Origin: Clostridium celatum DSM 1785
Lineage (GTDB): Bacteria; Bacillota; Clostridia; Clostridiales; Clostridiaceae
DNA: 64,000 nt
Assembly (NCBI RefSeq): GCF_000320405.1
Contig: NZ_KB291650.1
Location: 1 to 64,000 of the forward strand
Direction of reading: 5' to 3'
Translations under genes and position numbers: made by a program
Shown here: piece after piece, positions 50,561 to 59,907 of the stretch
How the letters are laid out: each line of letters begins with the position of its first letter
Position numbering within the stretch: position 1 is the first letter of the stretch
The notes under the pieces: model-generated
Told to the model about the DNA's origin: nothing
The model's input: only the letters and a program-made list of their open reading frames with translations
Databases searched by the model: none

Positions 50561-51145
50561 ATGTCAAATGTAAAGAATATGACTTCTAAGATCCTTAAGG
50601 ATGCAGAAGCTAGAAAGGAAAATATCTTAGCTACAGCACAAGAAGAAAGAAACAAAATTGTTTCTAAAAAAGAAAGTAGTGCAAATGAAATTGCAAAAGA
50701 AATTTTAGAAAAAGCTGAAATAGAAGCTAAATCTAAAAAGGAAAGAGTAATTTCAGGAGCTAAATTAAAGGTTAGAAATAATAAATTAGCTGTTAAGCAA
50801 GAAATTATAGATGAAGTATTTGAAAAAAGCATAGATAAATTAACTAAGCTTTCTAAAGAAGAATTCTTAAATTTTGTAAGAAATACAATTTCTTCAATGA
50901 ATTTAAGTGGTAAACAAAACTTAATCCTAAATAAGCAAGGATTAGAATTTGTAAATGCATCATTTATAGAAGAATTAAATTCAAAAGTAAATGCAGAGAT
51001 TACTTTAAGTGAAACAGTTGGAAACTTTAAAGGTGGTTTCATTTTAGAAAATAACGGCATAGAAATAAATAGCACTTATGAAGCTTTAGTAAGCTCATTA
51101 AGAGATGAGTTAGAGTTTGAAGTAGCAAAGGTGTTATTTAATTAA
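50561..51145 (+). CDS. ntpE: V-type ATPase subunit E
   Basis: A 194-residue peripheral-stalk subunit: a long N-terminal helix (about 1-85, rich in Lys/Glu/Ala) that pairs with subunit G, and a C-terminal globular domain with GGFILENNGIEINSTYEAL typical of the family. Length fits NtpE (197). ATG 50561 has TTGGAG upstream. Confidence 0.9.
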   Translation: MSNVKNMTSKILKDAEARKENILATAQEERNKIVSKKESSANEIAKEILEKAEIEAKSKKERVISGAKLKVRNNKLAVKQEIIDEVFEKSIDKLTKLSKEEFLNFVRNTISSMNLSGKQNLILNKQGLEFVNASFIEELNSKVNAEITLSETVGNFKGGFILENNGIEINSTYEALVSSLRDELEFEVAKVLFN

Positions 51146-51156
51146 GGAGGGGTAGT

Positions 51157-52158
51157 ATGGATGTAATGCAATTTACTCAAGCTCTTTCAAGAATTTGGGT
51201 ATTGGAAACAAGACTCCTTGATAAAGCCAAAGTAGAAAGAATGCTAGAAGCAAATTCTGCTGATGAGGTTTTAAAAATACTTGGGGAAACTGAGTATGCA
51301 AATTTAATGGGCAATGTTAAAAGAGCTAGTGATTATGAAGAAATTTTAAGTAATGAACTTAAAAGAGTATATAAATTAGTTTATGAACTTTGTCCAGTAA
51401 AAGAAATCGTAGATCTTATGAGTACTAAGTATAAGTACCACAATATAAAGGTATTATTAAAAGGAAAATTCTTAAATAAAGACTTTTCTAATATGTTAAT
51501 AGACTTAGGAAGAGAAGATTTAAATGAGCTAAAGAGAAAAATTGATACAGATAACTTTAGAGAATTAAAGGGAAATGTAGAAAAAGCAGTTTTAGAAGTA
51601 ATAGCTGATTTTGAAACAAACAAAGATCCTCAAAATATTGATATTATAGTAGATAAATATATGTTTGACGAGTTGGTTCAAATTAAAAAATCTTTAAACT
51701 ATAAGTTTACAGATAAGCTTGTAAATGCAATTATTGATTCTACAAATATTAAGACTTTACTAAGAATTAAAAAGCAAGGTAAGGGAAGAGAATTTGCAAA
51801 TGAAGTGCTAGTAAAGGGTGGATCAATAAGTAAGGATACTTTAGTATCTATAATAAATGAGACACCTGAAAATATTATTTCTAAATTAAGCTCTAGCATA
51901 TATTCAGATTTAATAAAAGAAGGTGTTGAAGGTTACATAGCTAGCAATTCAGCAAATCTTTTAGAAAAATTAAGTGATAACTATATAATGGATATAATGA
52001 AGAGTGGTAAGCTTGTATCATTTGGACCAGAAAGAATATTATCATACATTTATGCTAAAGAAACAGAAATTAAAATAATAAGAATTATTATGGTAGGAAA
52101 GCTTAATAATATTGCTGAAGGAGTAATAAGAGAAAGGCTGCGTGATATATATGTATAA
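51157..52158 (+). CDS. ntpC: V-type ATPase subunit C (d subunit)
   Basis: A 333-residue all-helical funnel that links the central stalk to the K ring. It is made of weak three-fold repeats, with family features [16 protein letters not shown] and [13 protein letters not shown], and the end segment [20 protein letters not shown]. Length fits NtpC (335). ATG 51157 follows AAGGAGGGG. The stop overlaps the start of the next gene. Confidence 0.92.
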   Translation: MDVMQFTQALSRIWVLETRLLDKAKVERMLEANSADEVLKILGETEYANLMGNVKRASDYEEILSNELKRVYKLVYELCPVKEIVDLMSTKYKYHNIKVLLKGKFLNKDFSNMLIDLGREDLNELKRKIDTDNFRELKGNVEKAVLEVIADFETNKDPQNIDIIVDKYMFDELVQIKKSLNYKFTDKLVNAIIDSTNIKTLLRIKKQGKGREFANEVLVKGGSISKDTLVSIINETPENIISKLSSSIYSDLIKEGVEGYIASNSANLLEKLSDNYIMDIMKSGKLVSFGPERILSYIYAKETEIKIIRIIMVGKLNNIAEGVIRERLRDIYV

Positions 52159-52462
52159 GAAAATCGGAGTAGTTGGCGATAAAGACTCAGTTTTAGCTTT
52201 TAAAGCTCTAGGAATTGATGTATTTCCAGTAGTAGAAGCTGATGAAGCAAGAATTGCAGTCGATAGAATGGCTATGAATGGATATGCAGTTATCTTTGTA
52301 ACAGAACAAGTTGCAGTTACAATTGAAGAAACAATTGAACGTTACAATAAGCAAATACTTCCTGCTGTAATATTAATTCCAAGCAATCAAGGAACTTTAA
52401 ATATAGGTTCAAAGAGAATTAGTGATAGTGTGGAAAAAGCTGTTGGTGTAAATATTTTATAG
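52151..52462 (+). CDS. ntpG: V-type ATPase subunit F (NtpG)
   Basis: A 103-residue central-stalk subunit with a Rossmann-like fold, opening [23 protein letters not shown] chose ATG 52151 rather than GTG 52142, since it gives the usual N terminus and the NtpG length (103). It overlaps ntpC by 8 bp. ITEEx-type segment [12 protein letters not shown] and PSNQG are family-like. Confidence 0.9.
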   Translation: MYKKIGVVGDKDSVLAFKALGIDVFPVVEADEARIAVDRMAMNGYAVIFVTEQVAVTIEETIERYNKQILPAVILIPSNQGTLNIGSKRISDSVEKAVGVNIL

Positions 52463-52479
52463 GAAGGCAGGTTAGAGAT

Positions 52480-54255
52480 TTGAAGACCGGAAAGATAATC
52501 AAGGTTGCAGGTCCTTTAGTTGTTGCTGAAGGAATGGACGAAGCAAATATATACGACATGGTTAAGGTTGGAGAAAAGGGTCTTATCGGAGAAATCATTG
52601 AAATGAGAGGCGATAAGGCATCTATCCAAGTTTACGAAGAAACTACAGGAATAGGGCCAGGGGACCCAGTTGTTACAACTGGTGAACCATTAAGTATAGA
52701 ACTTGGGCCAGGACTTATAGAGTCAATGTTTGATGGTATACAAAGACCACTAGACGCATTTGAAAAAGTAGCTCAATCACCATTCTTAACAAAAGGTATT
52801 TCAGTTACTTCATTAAATAGAGAAAGAGTATGGAACTTTACGCCAGTTGCTAAGGTTGGAGATAAGGTTGAAGCTGGAGATGTTATTGGTACAGTTCAAG
52901 AAACTGCAGTTGTTCTTCACAAAATAATGGTACCTTACGGAATAGAAGGTACTATTAAAGAAATAAAATCAGGAGACTTCACAGTTGTTGATACAGTTTG
53001 CGTTATTGAAACTGCAAAGGGAGACAAAGAAGTTCAAATGATGCAAAAATGGCCAGCAAGAAAAGGTAGACCATTTGCACAAAAATTAAAACCAGAAGCA
53101 CCAATGACTACAGGACAAAGAGTTATAGATACTTTCTTCCCAGTAGCTAAGGGTGGGGCGGCTGCAGTACCAGGTCCTTTCGGAGCAGGTAAGACAGTTG
53201 TTCAACACCAAATTGCAAAATGGGGAGATGCTGAAATAGTTGTTTACGTTGGATGTGGTGAACGTGGTAACGAAATGACAGATGTTCTTAATGAATTCCC
53301 AGAATTAAAAGACCCTAAAACTGGTGAATCTCTAATGAAGAGAACAGTTCTTATAGCAAATACTTCAAACATGCCAGTTGCTGCCAGAGAAGCTTGTATA
53401 TATACAGGTATCACAATAGCTGAATACTTCAGAGATATGGGATACTCAGTATCAATCATGGCTGACTCTACTTCAAGATGGGCAGAAGCATTAAGAGAAA
53501 TGTCTGGTAGACTTGAAGAAATGCCAGGGGATGAAGGATATCCAGCATACTTAGGTTCAAGACTAGCTGATTACTATGAAAGAGCTGGTAAAGTTGTTTG
53601 TTTAGGTAAGGATGGAAGACAAGGTGCTGTTACTGCAATCGGTGCGGTTTCGCCTCCAGGAGGAGACCTTTCTGAGCCTGTTACTCAATCAACACTTAGA
53701 ATAGTTAAAGTTTTCTGGGGATTAGATGCTCAACTTGCATATAAGAGACACTTCCCAGCTATAAACTGGATTAATTCTTATTCATTATATGCTGATACTA
53801 TAGATAGTTACTTAAACAAGACAGTTGCTGATGATTGGTCAAGTCTTAGACAAGAAGCTATGACTTTACTTCAAGAAGAATCAGGACTTCAAGAAATAGT
53901 AAGTTTAGTTGGTATTGATGCATTATCAGAAAAAGATAGATTAAAATTAGAAGTTGCTAAGTCTATAAGAGAGGACTATTTACAACAAAATGGTTTCCAC
54001 GAAATAGATACTTACACTTCACTTGATAAACAATATAGAATGTTAAAGCTTGTATTATTATTCAGAAAAGAAGCTGAAAGAGCTTTAGATGCAGGGATTT
54101 ACTTAGATAAGGTATTAAACTTAGAAGTAAGAGATAAAATTGCAAGAAGTAAGTATATCCATGAAGATGACATTGCTAAGATGGATGATATTGCTGCTGA
54201 ATTAAGAGCTGACATCGATACTTTAATTAGCGAAGGAGGAGTTCTTAATGCTTAA
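52480..54255 (+). CDS. ntpA: V-type ATPase catalytic subunit A
   Basis: A 591-residue catalytic ATPase subunit. An N-terminal beta barrel precedes the non-homologous bulge insert that marks V-type A subunits (about 110-190). The P-loop GPFGAGKT lies near 231-238 and the catalytic Glu is in [24 protein letters not shown] follows. Length fits NtpA (593). The start is TTG 52480. Three A and three B subunits form the head. Confidence 0.96.
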   Translation: MKTGKIIKVAGPLVVAEGMDEANIYDMVKVGEKGLIGEIIEMRGDKASIQVYEETTGIGPGDPVVTTGEPLSIELGPGLIESMFDGIQRPLDAFEKVAQSPFLTKGISVTSLNRERVWNFTPVAKVGDKVEAGDVIGTVQETAVVLHKIMVPYGIEGTIKEIKSGDFTVVDTVCVIETAKGDKEVQMMQKWPARKGRPFAQKLKPEAPMTTGQRVIDTFFPVAKGGAAAVPGPFGAGKTVVQHQIAKWGDAEIVVYVGCGERGNEMTDVLNEFPELKDPKTGESLMKRTVLIANTSNMPVAAREACIYTGITIAEYFRDMGYSVSIMADSTSRWAEALREMSGRLEEMPGDEGYPAYLGSRLADYYERAGKVVCLGKDGRQGAVTAIGAVSPPGGDLSEPVTQSTLRIVKVFWGLDAQLAYKRHFPAINWINSYSLYADTIDSYLNKTVADDWSSLRQEAMTLLQEESGLQEIVSLVGIDALSEKDRLKLEVAKSIREDYLQQNGFHEIDTYTSLDKQYRMLKLVLLFRKEAERALDAGIYLDKVLNLEVRDKIARSKYIHEDDIAKMDDIAAELRADIDTLISEGGVLNA

Positions 54256-55630
54256 GGAATATAGAACAGTAACAGAAGTTGTTGGACCTTTAATGGTTGT
54301 TGAAGGTGTTAGCGGCGTTAAGTATGATGAACTAGTTGAAGTTGAAATACAAACTGGTGAATTAAGAAGAGGTAAAGTTCTTGAAGTTAATGGATCTAAA
54401 GCAATGGTTCAGTTATTTGAAGGTTCTTCAGGAATTAACTTAAAAGGAACTAAGGCTAAATTCTTAGGTAAGCCACTTCAACTTGGTGTATCAGAAGATA
54501 TGTTAGGTAGAGTATTTGATGGTATGGGTCATCCAATTGATAATGGACCAAAGATAATACCAGAAAAGCAATTAGATATAAATGGGGAAGCAATTAACCC
54601 AGTATCAAGAAATTTCCCATCAGAGTTTATACAAACAGGTATATCTGCTATTGATGGATTAAATACACTTGTTAGAGGACAAAAGTTACCAGTTTTCTCT
54701 GGTTCAGGTCTTCCACACGCACAATTAGCTGCTCAAATAGCAAGACAAGCGACTGTTTTAAATTCAGATGCTAACTTTGCCGTTGTATTTGCAGCTATAG
54801 GTATAACATTCGAAGAATCTCAATTCTTCGTTGATGAATTTAAGAAGACTGGTGCTATAGATAATGCTGTATTATTTATGAACCTTGCTTCTGACCCAGC
54901 TATCGAAAGAATAGCTACTCCAAGAATGGCATTAACTGCTGCTGAATTCTTAGCATACGAAAAAGATATGCATGTTCTTGTTATCATGACTGATATAACT
55001 AACTATGCTGAAGCTTTAAGAGAAGTATCAGCTGCTAGAAAGGAAGTTCCTGGTAGAAGAGGTTACCCAGGTTACCTATATACTGACCTTTCTACATTAT
55101 ATGAAAGAGCAGGTAGAATTAATGGAAGAGGTGGATCAATCACTCAAATTCCAATATTAACAATGCCTGAAGATGATAAAACACATCCAATTCCAGATTT
55201 AACTGGATATATTACAGAGGGGCAAATAATCCTTTCAAGAGAATTATACAAAAAGGGAATTATGCCTCCAATAGATGTTCTACCATCACTTTCAAGACTT
55301 AAAGATAAGGGTATCGGTAAAGGAAAAACTAGAGAAGACCATGCTGATACAATGAACCAATTATTCTCAGCTTATGCACAAGGTAAGCAAGCTAAGGAAT
55401 TATCAGCAATCTTAGGTGAATCTGCATTATCAGATACAGATAAGAAATTTGCTAAGTTTGCAGAAGCTTTTGAAGAACAATATGTTTCTCAAGGGTTTGA
55501 AACAAATAGATCAATAGAAGAAACTTTAAATTTAGGTTGGAAATTACTTAAGATTCTTCCTAAGACAGAACTTAAGAGAATCAGAGATGAATATCTTGAA
55601 AAGTATATGCCAAAGGGAGATGAAGAGTAG
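54248..55630 (+). CDS. ntpB: V-type ATPase subunit B
   Basis: A 460-residue regulatory head subunit, homologous to A but without a working P-loop ([17 protein letters not shown] replaces it). [15 protein letters not shown] and [12 protein letters not shown] are family marks. Length fits NtpB (458). ATG 54248 overlaps the end of ntpA by 8 bp, with GGAGGAG upstream. Confidence 0.96.
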   Translation: MLKEYRTVTEVVGPLMVVEGVSGVKYDELVEVEIQTGELRRGKVLEVNGSKAMVQLFEGSSGINLKGTKAKFLGKPLQLGVSEDMLGRVFDGMGHPIDNGPKIIPEKQLDINGEAINPVSRNFPSEFIQTGISAIDGLNTLVRGQKLPVFSGSGLPHAQLAAQIARQATVLNSDANFAVVFAAIGITFEESQFFVDEFKKTGAIDNAVLFMNLASDPAIERIATPRMALTAAEFLAYEKDMHVLVIMTDITNYAEALREVSAARKEVPGRRGYPGYLYTDLSTLYERAGRINGRGGSITQIPILTMPEDDKTHPIPDLTGYITEGQIILSRELYKKGIMPPIDVLPSLSRLKDKGIGKGKTREDHADTMNQLFSAYAQGKQAKELSAILGESALSDTDKKFAKFAEAFEEQYVSQGFETNRSIEETLNLGWKLLKILPKTELKRIRDEYLEKYMPKGDEE

Positions 55631-55633
55631 AAT

Positions 55634-56281
55634 ATGGCAAAGTTAAATGTCAATCCTACTAGAATGGAGCTATCTAAGCTGAAGAAAAGACTATCTACAG
55701 CTTCAAGAGGGCATAAGCTTCTTAAAGATAAACAAGATGAATTAATGAGACAATTCATTAACCTTGTTAAATATAACAATGAACTTAGAAAATCGGTAGA
55801 AGCTGAACTTGAAGGGTCTTTTAAAGATTTCGTTATGGCAAGTGCTGTAATGAGTTCAGAATTCTTAGAAGAAGCAGTTGCTTATCCAAAAGATAGCGTA
55901 TCTGTTGAAGTAGGAACAAAAAACATAATGAGTGTTAATGTTCCACAAATGAAATTCCACAGACAATTACAAGATAGTGAAGGAAGCATTTACCCATATG
56001 GTTTTGCAAATACATCTTCTGAATTAGATGATGCTATAGGTAAGCTAGAGTCAATACTTCCAAAGTTACTTGAATTAGCTGAAGTTGAAAAATCAACACA
56101 GCTTATGGCTGATGAAATTGAAAAGACAAGAAGAAGAGTTAATGCTCTTGAATATATGACAATTCCTCAATTACAAGAAACTATTAAGTTTATAAGAATG
56201 AAACTTGATGAAAATGAAAGAGGAGCTTTAACTAGACTTATGAAAGTTAAAGATATGATTCAAGCAAGAGCTGCAGAATAG
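55634..56281 (+). CDS. ntpD: V-type ATPase subunit D (central shaft)
   Basis: A 215-residue rotor shaft, mainly two long helices: [27 protein letters not shown] at the N terminus and [18 protein letters not shown] near the C terminus, both family hallmarks. Length fits NtpD (210). It is the last gene of the operon. Neither ntpH nor the K+-transporter gene ntpJ of E. hirae follows. Confidence 0.95.
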   Translation: MAKLNVNPTRMELSKLKKRLSTASRGHKLLKDKQDELMRQFINLVKYNNELRKSVEAELEGSFKDFVMASAVMSSEFLEEAVAYPKDSVSVEVGTKNIMSVNVPQMKFHRQLQDSEGSIYPYGFANTSSELDDAIGKLESILPKLLELAEVEKSTQLMADEIEKTRRRVNALEYMTIPQLQETIKFIRMKLDENERGALTRLMKVKDMIQARAAE

Positions 56282-56359
56282 TATTAATAAGTATCTTCTT
56301 ATGAAGTCTACGGTATAAGTAAAAATAATTAGTTTTACTTAAACACATTATCACTAGGG

Positions 56360-56396
56360 ATAACAGGTATAAAGCTATATTTATACCTGTTATTTT
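56360..56396 (+). terminator. terminator of the V-ATPase operon
   Basis: ATAACAGGTATAAA (56360-56373), loop GCTATA, and its exact complement (56380-56393), then TTTC. Confidence 0.85.
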
Positions 56397-56502
56397 CATA
56401 TTATGGATATAAATTATATATTTGATAAAAAGAAGATTTAATAGTATAATGCTTATAGAATACGTAAGAAGAATATAAGTTGATATAACAAGGAGAGTTT
56501 TA

Positions 56503-57453
56503 ATGAATTATTTCATAGCTATAATTATTGCTTTTTCTATAGTATTTTTGATAACTCCATTACTAATGAAGTTATCATTTAAATATAATTTTACAGATAA
56601 ACCTACTAGTAGAAAAAAGCATAGGGGTGAAATTCCTCTTTGTGGTGGAATATCTATGTTTATTGGATTTTTCACAGCATATTTTATAATACTTCGTAAT
56701 AATAATTTTGATGAAAAGTATGGAATTTTTGTAGGAGCATTATTAATTTTATTAATAGGAATAGTAGATGACTATTATAAGAGCGTTGGAAAAGAATTTG
56801 CTATAACTCCAAGATTAATAATACAATTATTAGCAGCAGTTATAGTATATAAATCAGGAGTATCTTTTGAAGGCTTTACCAATCCACTAACTGGGGTATA
56901 CTTGCATTTACCGGAAATAGTTCAGTTTATTTTAACTATAACTTGGATTTTTGGAGTAACAACAGTTATAAATTGGTCTGATGGAATGGATGGATTAGCA
57001 GGAGGATTATCATTTATATCAGCAATGACTTTTGCAACAACTGCTATAATATTAGTTCAACCTACATCATTATTATTTTCCCTTATATTAGGGGCTGTAG
57101 TATTAGCTTTCTTATTTTATAATAAGTATCCAGCAAAGATATTTATGGGAGATTCAGGTGCAAACTTTTTAGGATTTATTTTAAGTATAATTGCTTTAGA
57201 TGGTGCTTTTAAAGGAGCAACAATATTGAGTTTGATGATACCTATATTAGCACTTGCAGTACCTATATTTGATAACTTATTTGTTGTATTTAAGAGATTT
57301 TCAGAAGGAAAACCAGTATATCAAGCAGATAGAAGTCAGATACATTACAGACTTCAAGCAAAAGGATTTAATACAAACCAAGTTGTTACATATATAAGTA
57401 TAATAAGTTTAACTTGTAGCATAGTATCAATTATATTACTACTAATAAAATAA
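56503..57453 (+). CDS. tagO: undecaprenyl-phosphate sugar-1-phosphate transferase (TagO/WecA/MraY family)
   Basis: A 316-residue membrane enzyme with about ten helices that links UDP-GlcNAc (probable) to undecaprenyl phosphate, the first step of teichoic acid or surface polysaccharide synthesis. The motifs are KKHRGEIPLCGG, the DDYYK acidic pair, NWSDGMDGLAGG and MGDSGANFLGF. A C-terminal His motif (SQIHYRLQAKGF) is typical of WecA/TagO rather than MraY. ATG 56503 follows AAGGAG. Monocistronic; symbol by family. Confidence 0.87.
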   Translation: MNYFIAIIIAFSIVFLITPLLMKLSFKYNFTDKPTSRKKHRGEIPLCGGISMFIGFFTAYFIILRNNNFDEKYGIFVGALLILLIGIVDDYYKSVGKEFAITPRLIIQLLAAVIVYKSGVSFEGFTNPLTGVYLHLPEIVQFILTITWIFGVTTVINWSDGMDGLAGGLSFISAMTFATTAIILVQPTSLLFSLILGAVVLAFLFYNKYPAKIFMGDSGANFLGFILSIIALDGAFKGATILSLMIPILALAVPIFDNLFVVFKRFSEGKPVYQADRSQIHYRLQAKGFNTNQVVTYISIISLTCSIVSIILLLIK

Positions 57454-57498
57454 TAAAGCTATTTACAAGAATGTAAAGAAATAGTATAATATATTAAA

Positions 57499-57656
57499 AC
57501 TTATCAAGAGTGGTGGAGGGACTGGCCCGTTGAAACCCGGCAACCTATTAACTATATTAATGTGGTGCTAATTCCAACAGCTTATGGCTGATAGATAAGG
57601 ATATTTTATAGGCATGAATTATATTAACCTAAGGGAAATATCCTTTAGGTTTTTTT
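57499..57656 (+). promoter_or_regulatory. SAM-I (S-box) riboswitch with terminator
   Basis: The aptamer core shows AGAGTGGTGGAGGGACTGGCCC and TGAAACCCGGCAACC. P1 is CTTATC (57500-57505) with GATAAG (57594-57599). A terminator, AACCTAAGGGA/TCCTTTAGGTT (57626-57651), ends in a T run. AAGGATATTT (57597-57606) is perfectly complementary to AAATATCCTT (57636-57645) and would form the antiterminator, competing with P1. SAM binding should therefore stop transcription of metF and the genes behind it. Confidence 0.96.
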
Positions 57657-57721
57657 GTGCTTAAAAAATAATTTTTAGTTAAGAAATTAGTAATTTATTT
57701 ATGAGATTGGGGGCTATTTAT

Positions 57722-58597
57722 ATGAAAATTAATGAGTTATTTGAAAGTAAAAAGGTAGTATTTTCTTTTGAGATTTTTCCACCTAAAGCAACATCATCTA
57801 TTGATACTATATACTCAACTTTAGAAGAACTAAAAGATTTGAAACCGGATTACATCAGCGTTACTTATGGGGCAGGAGGTAGTTTAACTAAAAATAAAAC
57901 AACAGAGTTATCATCAATAGTAAAAAATAAGTATGGTGTAGAGTCAGTTGCACATTTAACTTGTATTAATTCAACAAAAGAAGAAATAAATATTATATTG
58001 GATGATTTAAAATTTAATGGTATTGAAAATATATTAGCTTTAAGAGGAGATGTTCCAGAGGGGGGGAATCATAAAGGGGATTTTAAATATGCATATGAAT
58101 TAATTTCTCATATAAAGAAAAGAGGAGATTTTAACATACTTGGTGCATGTTATCCTGAAGGGCATGTAAAGGGGAGAGATTTAAAAGAGGACATGCTTCA
58201 TTTAAAGATTAAAGAAGAAAGTGGAGCATCACAATTTATATCACAATTATTTTTTGATAATAATCATTTCTACAATTTATTAGAAGAGAAAGAGAAATTA
58301 GGTATAAAATCTCCTATACAAGCAGGAATAATGCCTGTAGTAAATAAAAAGCAAATAGAAAGAATAACATCTTTATGTGGTGTAAATATGCCAAAGAAGT
58401 TTATTAAAATAATGGAAAGATATGAGTATGATAAAGAAGCATTAAGAGATGCAGGAATTGCATATGCTGTTGAACAAATAGTAGATTTAATTTCTAGTGG
58501 AGTAGATGGAATACATTTATATAGTATGAATAATGCATATGTTGCTAGGAAAATTAATAATAGTATCAGTTCAATTATTAATTCTATTAATAAATAG
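57722..58597 (+). CDS. metF: methylenetetrahydrofolate reductase
   Basis: A 291-residue flavoenzyme that reduces 5,10-methylene-THF to 5-methyl-THF, the methyl donor for MetH. ATG 57722 follows GGGGG at the right distance; the in-frame ATG at 57701 would overlap that site. Family marks are VFSFEIFPPK (catalytic Glu), YGAGGS, ALRGD and GACYPEGH. It is the first gene after the SAM riboswitch and 22 bp before luxS. The C-terminal extension is short, as in other bacterial MetF. Confidence 0.94.
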   Translation: MKINELFESKKVVFSFEIFPPKATSSIDTIYSTLEELKDLKPDYISVTYGAGGSLTKNKTTELSSIVKNKYGVESVAHLTCINSTKEEINIILDDLKFNGIENILALRGDVPEGGNHKGDFKYAYELISHIKKRGDFNILGACYPEGHVKGRDLKEDMLHLKIKEESGASQFISQLFFDNNHFYNLLEEKEKLGIKSPIQAGIMPVVNKKQIERITSLCGVNMPKKFIKIMERYEYDKEALRDAGIAYAVEQIVDLISSGVDGIHLYSMNNAYVARKINNSISSIINSINK

Positions 58598-58619
58598 ATA
58601 ATTTTAGGAGGAATGAATT

Positions 58620-59075
58620 ATGGAAAAAGTAGAAAGCTTTGAATTAGATCATAGAAAGGTAAAAGCGCCATATATAAGAAAATGTTGTTTATTAAATGGC
58701 CCTAAAGGTGATGAGGTAACTAAATTTGATATTAGGTTTTTACAGCCTAATAAGGAGGCTTTTGGAACAGCAGCAATGCATGGATTAGAGCATTTATTAG
58801 CATTTGAGCTTAGAAAAAATTTAGATGGAATAATTGATTTATCACCAATGGGATGTAGAACAGGATTTTATTTAAGTATATTTGGGAATAGAGATAGTGA
58901 AGAAATAAAAGTAGCGGTAGAAAATGCTTTAAAAGAAATATTAGAAGCAAAAGAAATTCCAGCAGCAAATGAAATACAATGTGGAAATTATAGAGATCTT
59001 TCATTATTTGGAGCTAAAGAATATGCAAAAGAGGCACTAAATAAAGGTTTTTCCCTAAATATTTATGGTGAATAA
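58620..59075 (+). CDS. luxS: S-ribosylhomocysteine lyase LuxS
   Basis: A 151-residue metalloenzyme that splits S-ribosylhomocysteine into homocysteine and the autoinducer-2 precursor. Metal ligands are His54 and His58 (HGLEH) and Cys121 (NEIQCGN). Catalytic Cys79 is in SPMGCRTGFY. Length is standard. ATG 58620 follows AGGAGG. Placement under the SAM riboswitch with metF and metH suggests its main job is homocysteine recycling, with AI-2 as a by-product or signal. Confidence 0.96.
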   Translation: MEKVESFELDHRKVKAPYIRKCCLLNGPKGDEVTKFDIRFLQPNKEAFGTAAMHGLEHLLAFELRKNLDGIIDLSPMGCRTGFYLSIFGNRDSEEIKVAVENALKEILEAKEIPAANEIQCGNYRDLSLFGAKEYAKEALNKGFSLNIYGE

Positions 59076-59102
59076 CTAAATCGAAAAATACTATTATAAT
59101 AT

Positions 59103-59165
59103 TTTAGGAACTGATATGATTTCATAAAGAATGTATAGCTTAGCGAAATTATAGCAGTTCCTAAA
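59103..59165 (+). promoter_or_regulatory. 11-bp stem enclosing a 41-nt structured loop, luxS-metH gap
   Basis: TTTAGGAACTG (59103-59113) and CAGTTCCTAAA (59155-59165) are perfect complements. The enclosed part has a small TATGA/TCATA hairpin. A T6 run follows about 14 nt later. It could be an attenuator, an RNA element before the MetH genes, or a weak luxS terminator. No cobalamin or SAM motif is seen. Confidence 0.4.
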
Positions 59166-59241
59166 GATAAAGTTATGAATTTTTTAGACAGATAAGCTCT
59201 TTATAAGTTAGGTATATTTTTATTGAAAGTGGGGTAGTTAA

Positions 59242-59907
59242 ATGGTAAATAGGGATGAAGTTTTAAGATACTTAGGTTTTAGGGGACAGATAATTGATGA
59301 AAAGCTTGAAGAACTTATAGATGAATGTAGGGAAACAGTAGTTGTAAAAAGTGATCCTAAATATGTTTATGGATATTTTAATATAGAAAATAATGATGAA
59401 GGTATTTTAATAAAGGATACTACATTGGTTTTAAAGGGTGAAGATATAAAAAATCATTTAAAGCATTGTGATAAATGTGCCTTAATGGTAGTAACTTTAG
59501 GATTAAATATCGAAAGAGAAATTATACTCAATGAGAAGATTAGTTTAACAAAGTCAATAGTTTTAGATTCATGTGCTACTACTTATATTGAAGAAGTTTG
59601 TGATAATATTCAAAATGATATAGAGCAATTTGCAAAGAAAAACAATTTAAATATTACCTCAAGATATAGTCCTGGATATGGGGATTTATCATTAGATTCA
59701 CAGGAAAAAATATTAAGCGTAACTGATGCAAGCAAAAGAATAGGGGTTACAACTACAGAGCATAATATATTGTTTCCAAGAAAATCAGTAACTGCGATTA
59801 TTGGATTAAGTAAGGGGAAAATACAAAAGACAAAGAGAGACTGTACTAAATGTAATAAATATAATAATTGTGTTTTTAGAAAGGGAGGAAGTAATTGTGG
59901 GAGTTAA
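59242..59907 (+). CDS. stand-alone methionine synthase activation (SAM-binding) domain protein
   Basis: A 221-residue protein equivalent to the C-terminal reactivation domain of MetH, which remethylates oxidised cob(II)alamin using SAM and an electron donor. The marks are RYSPGYGDLSLDSQ (SAM-binding region) and TEHNILFPRKSV. The C terminus adds a Cys pattern C-x2-C-x5-C-x8-C (CTKCNKYNNC) that could hold an Fe-S cluster. ATG 59242 follows GTGGGG. It overlaps metH by 11 bp, consistent with a split two-chain enzyme. Confidence 0.86.
   Translation: MVNRDEVLRYLGFRGQIIDEKLEELIDECRETVVVKSDPKYVYGYFNIENNDEGILIKDTTLVLKGEDIKNHLKHCDKCALMVVTLGLNIEREIILNEKISLTKSIVLDSCATTYIEEVCDNIQNDIEQFAKKNNLNITSRYSPGYGDLSLDSQEKILSVTDASKRIGVTTTEHNILFPRKSVTAIIGLSKGKIQKTKRDCTKCNKYNNCVFRKGGSNCGS

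Noticed and set aside
56355-56367. TAGGGATAACAGG, resembling the first part of an I-SceI homing endonuclease site
   Set aside because: It is only a partial match to the 18-bp site and forms the left arm of the V-ATPase operon terminator, which explains it.
57507-57530. T-box leader suggested by GTGGTGG
   Set aside because: The surrounding sequence is the SAM-I core with its K-turn and CCGGCAACC; there is no TGGNACCGCG antiterminator motif.
59076-59241. Cobalamin or second SAM riboswitch before the metH pair
   Set aside because: No B12-box or S-box core is present; only an unexplained stem is seen.
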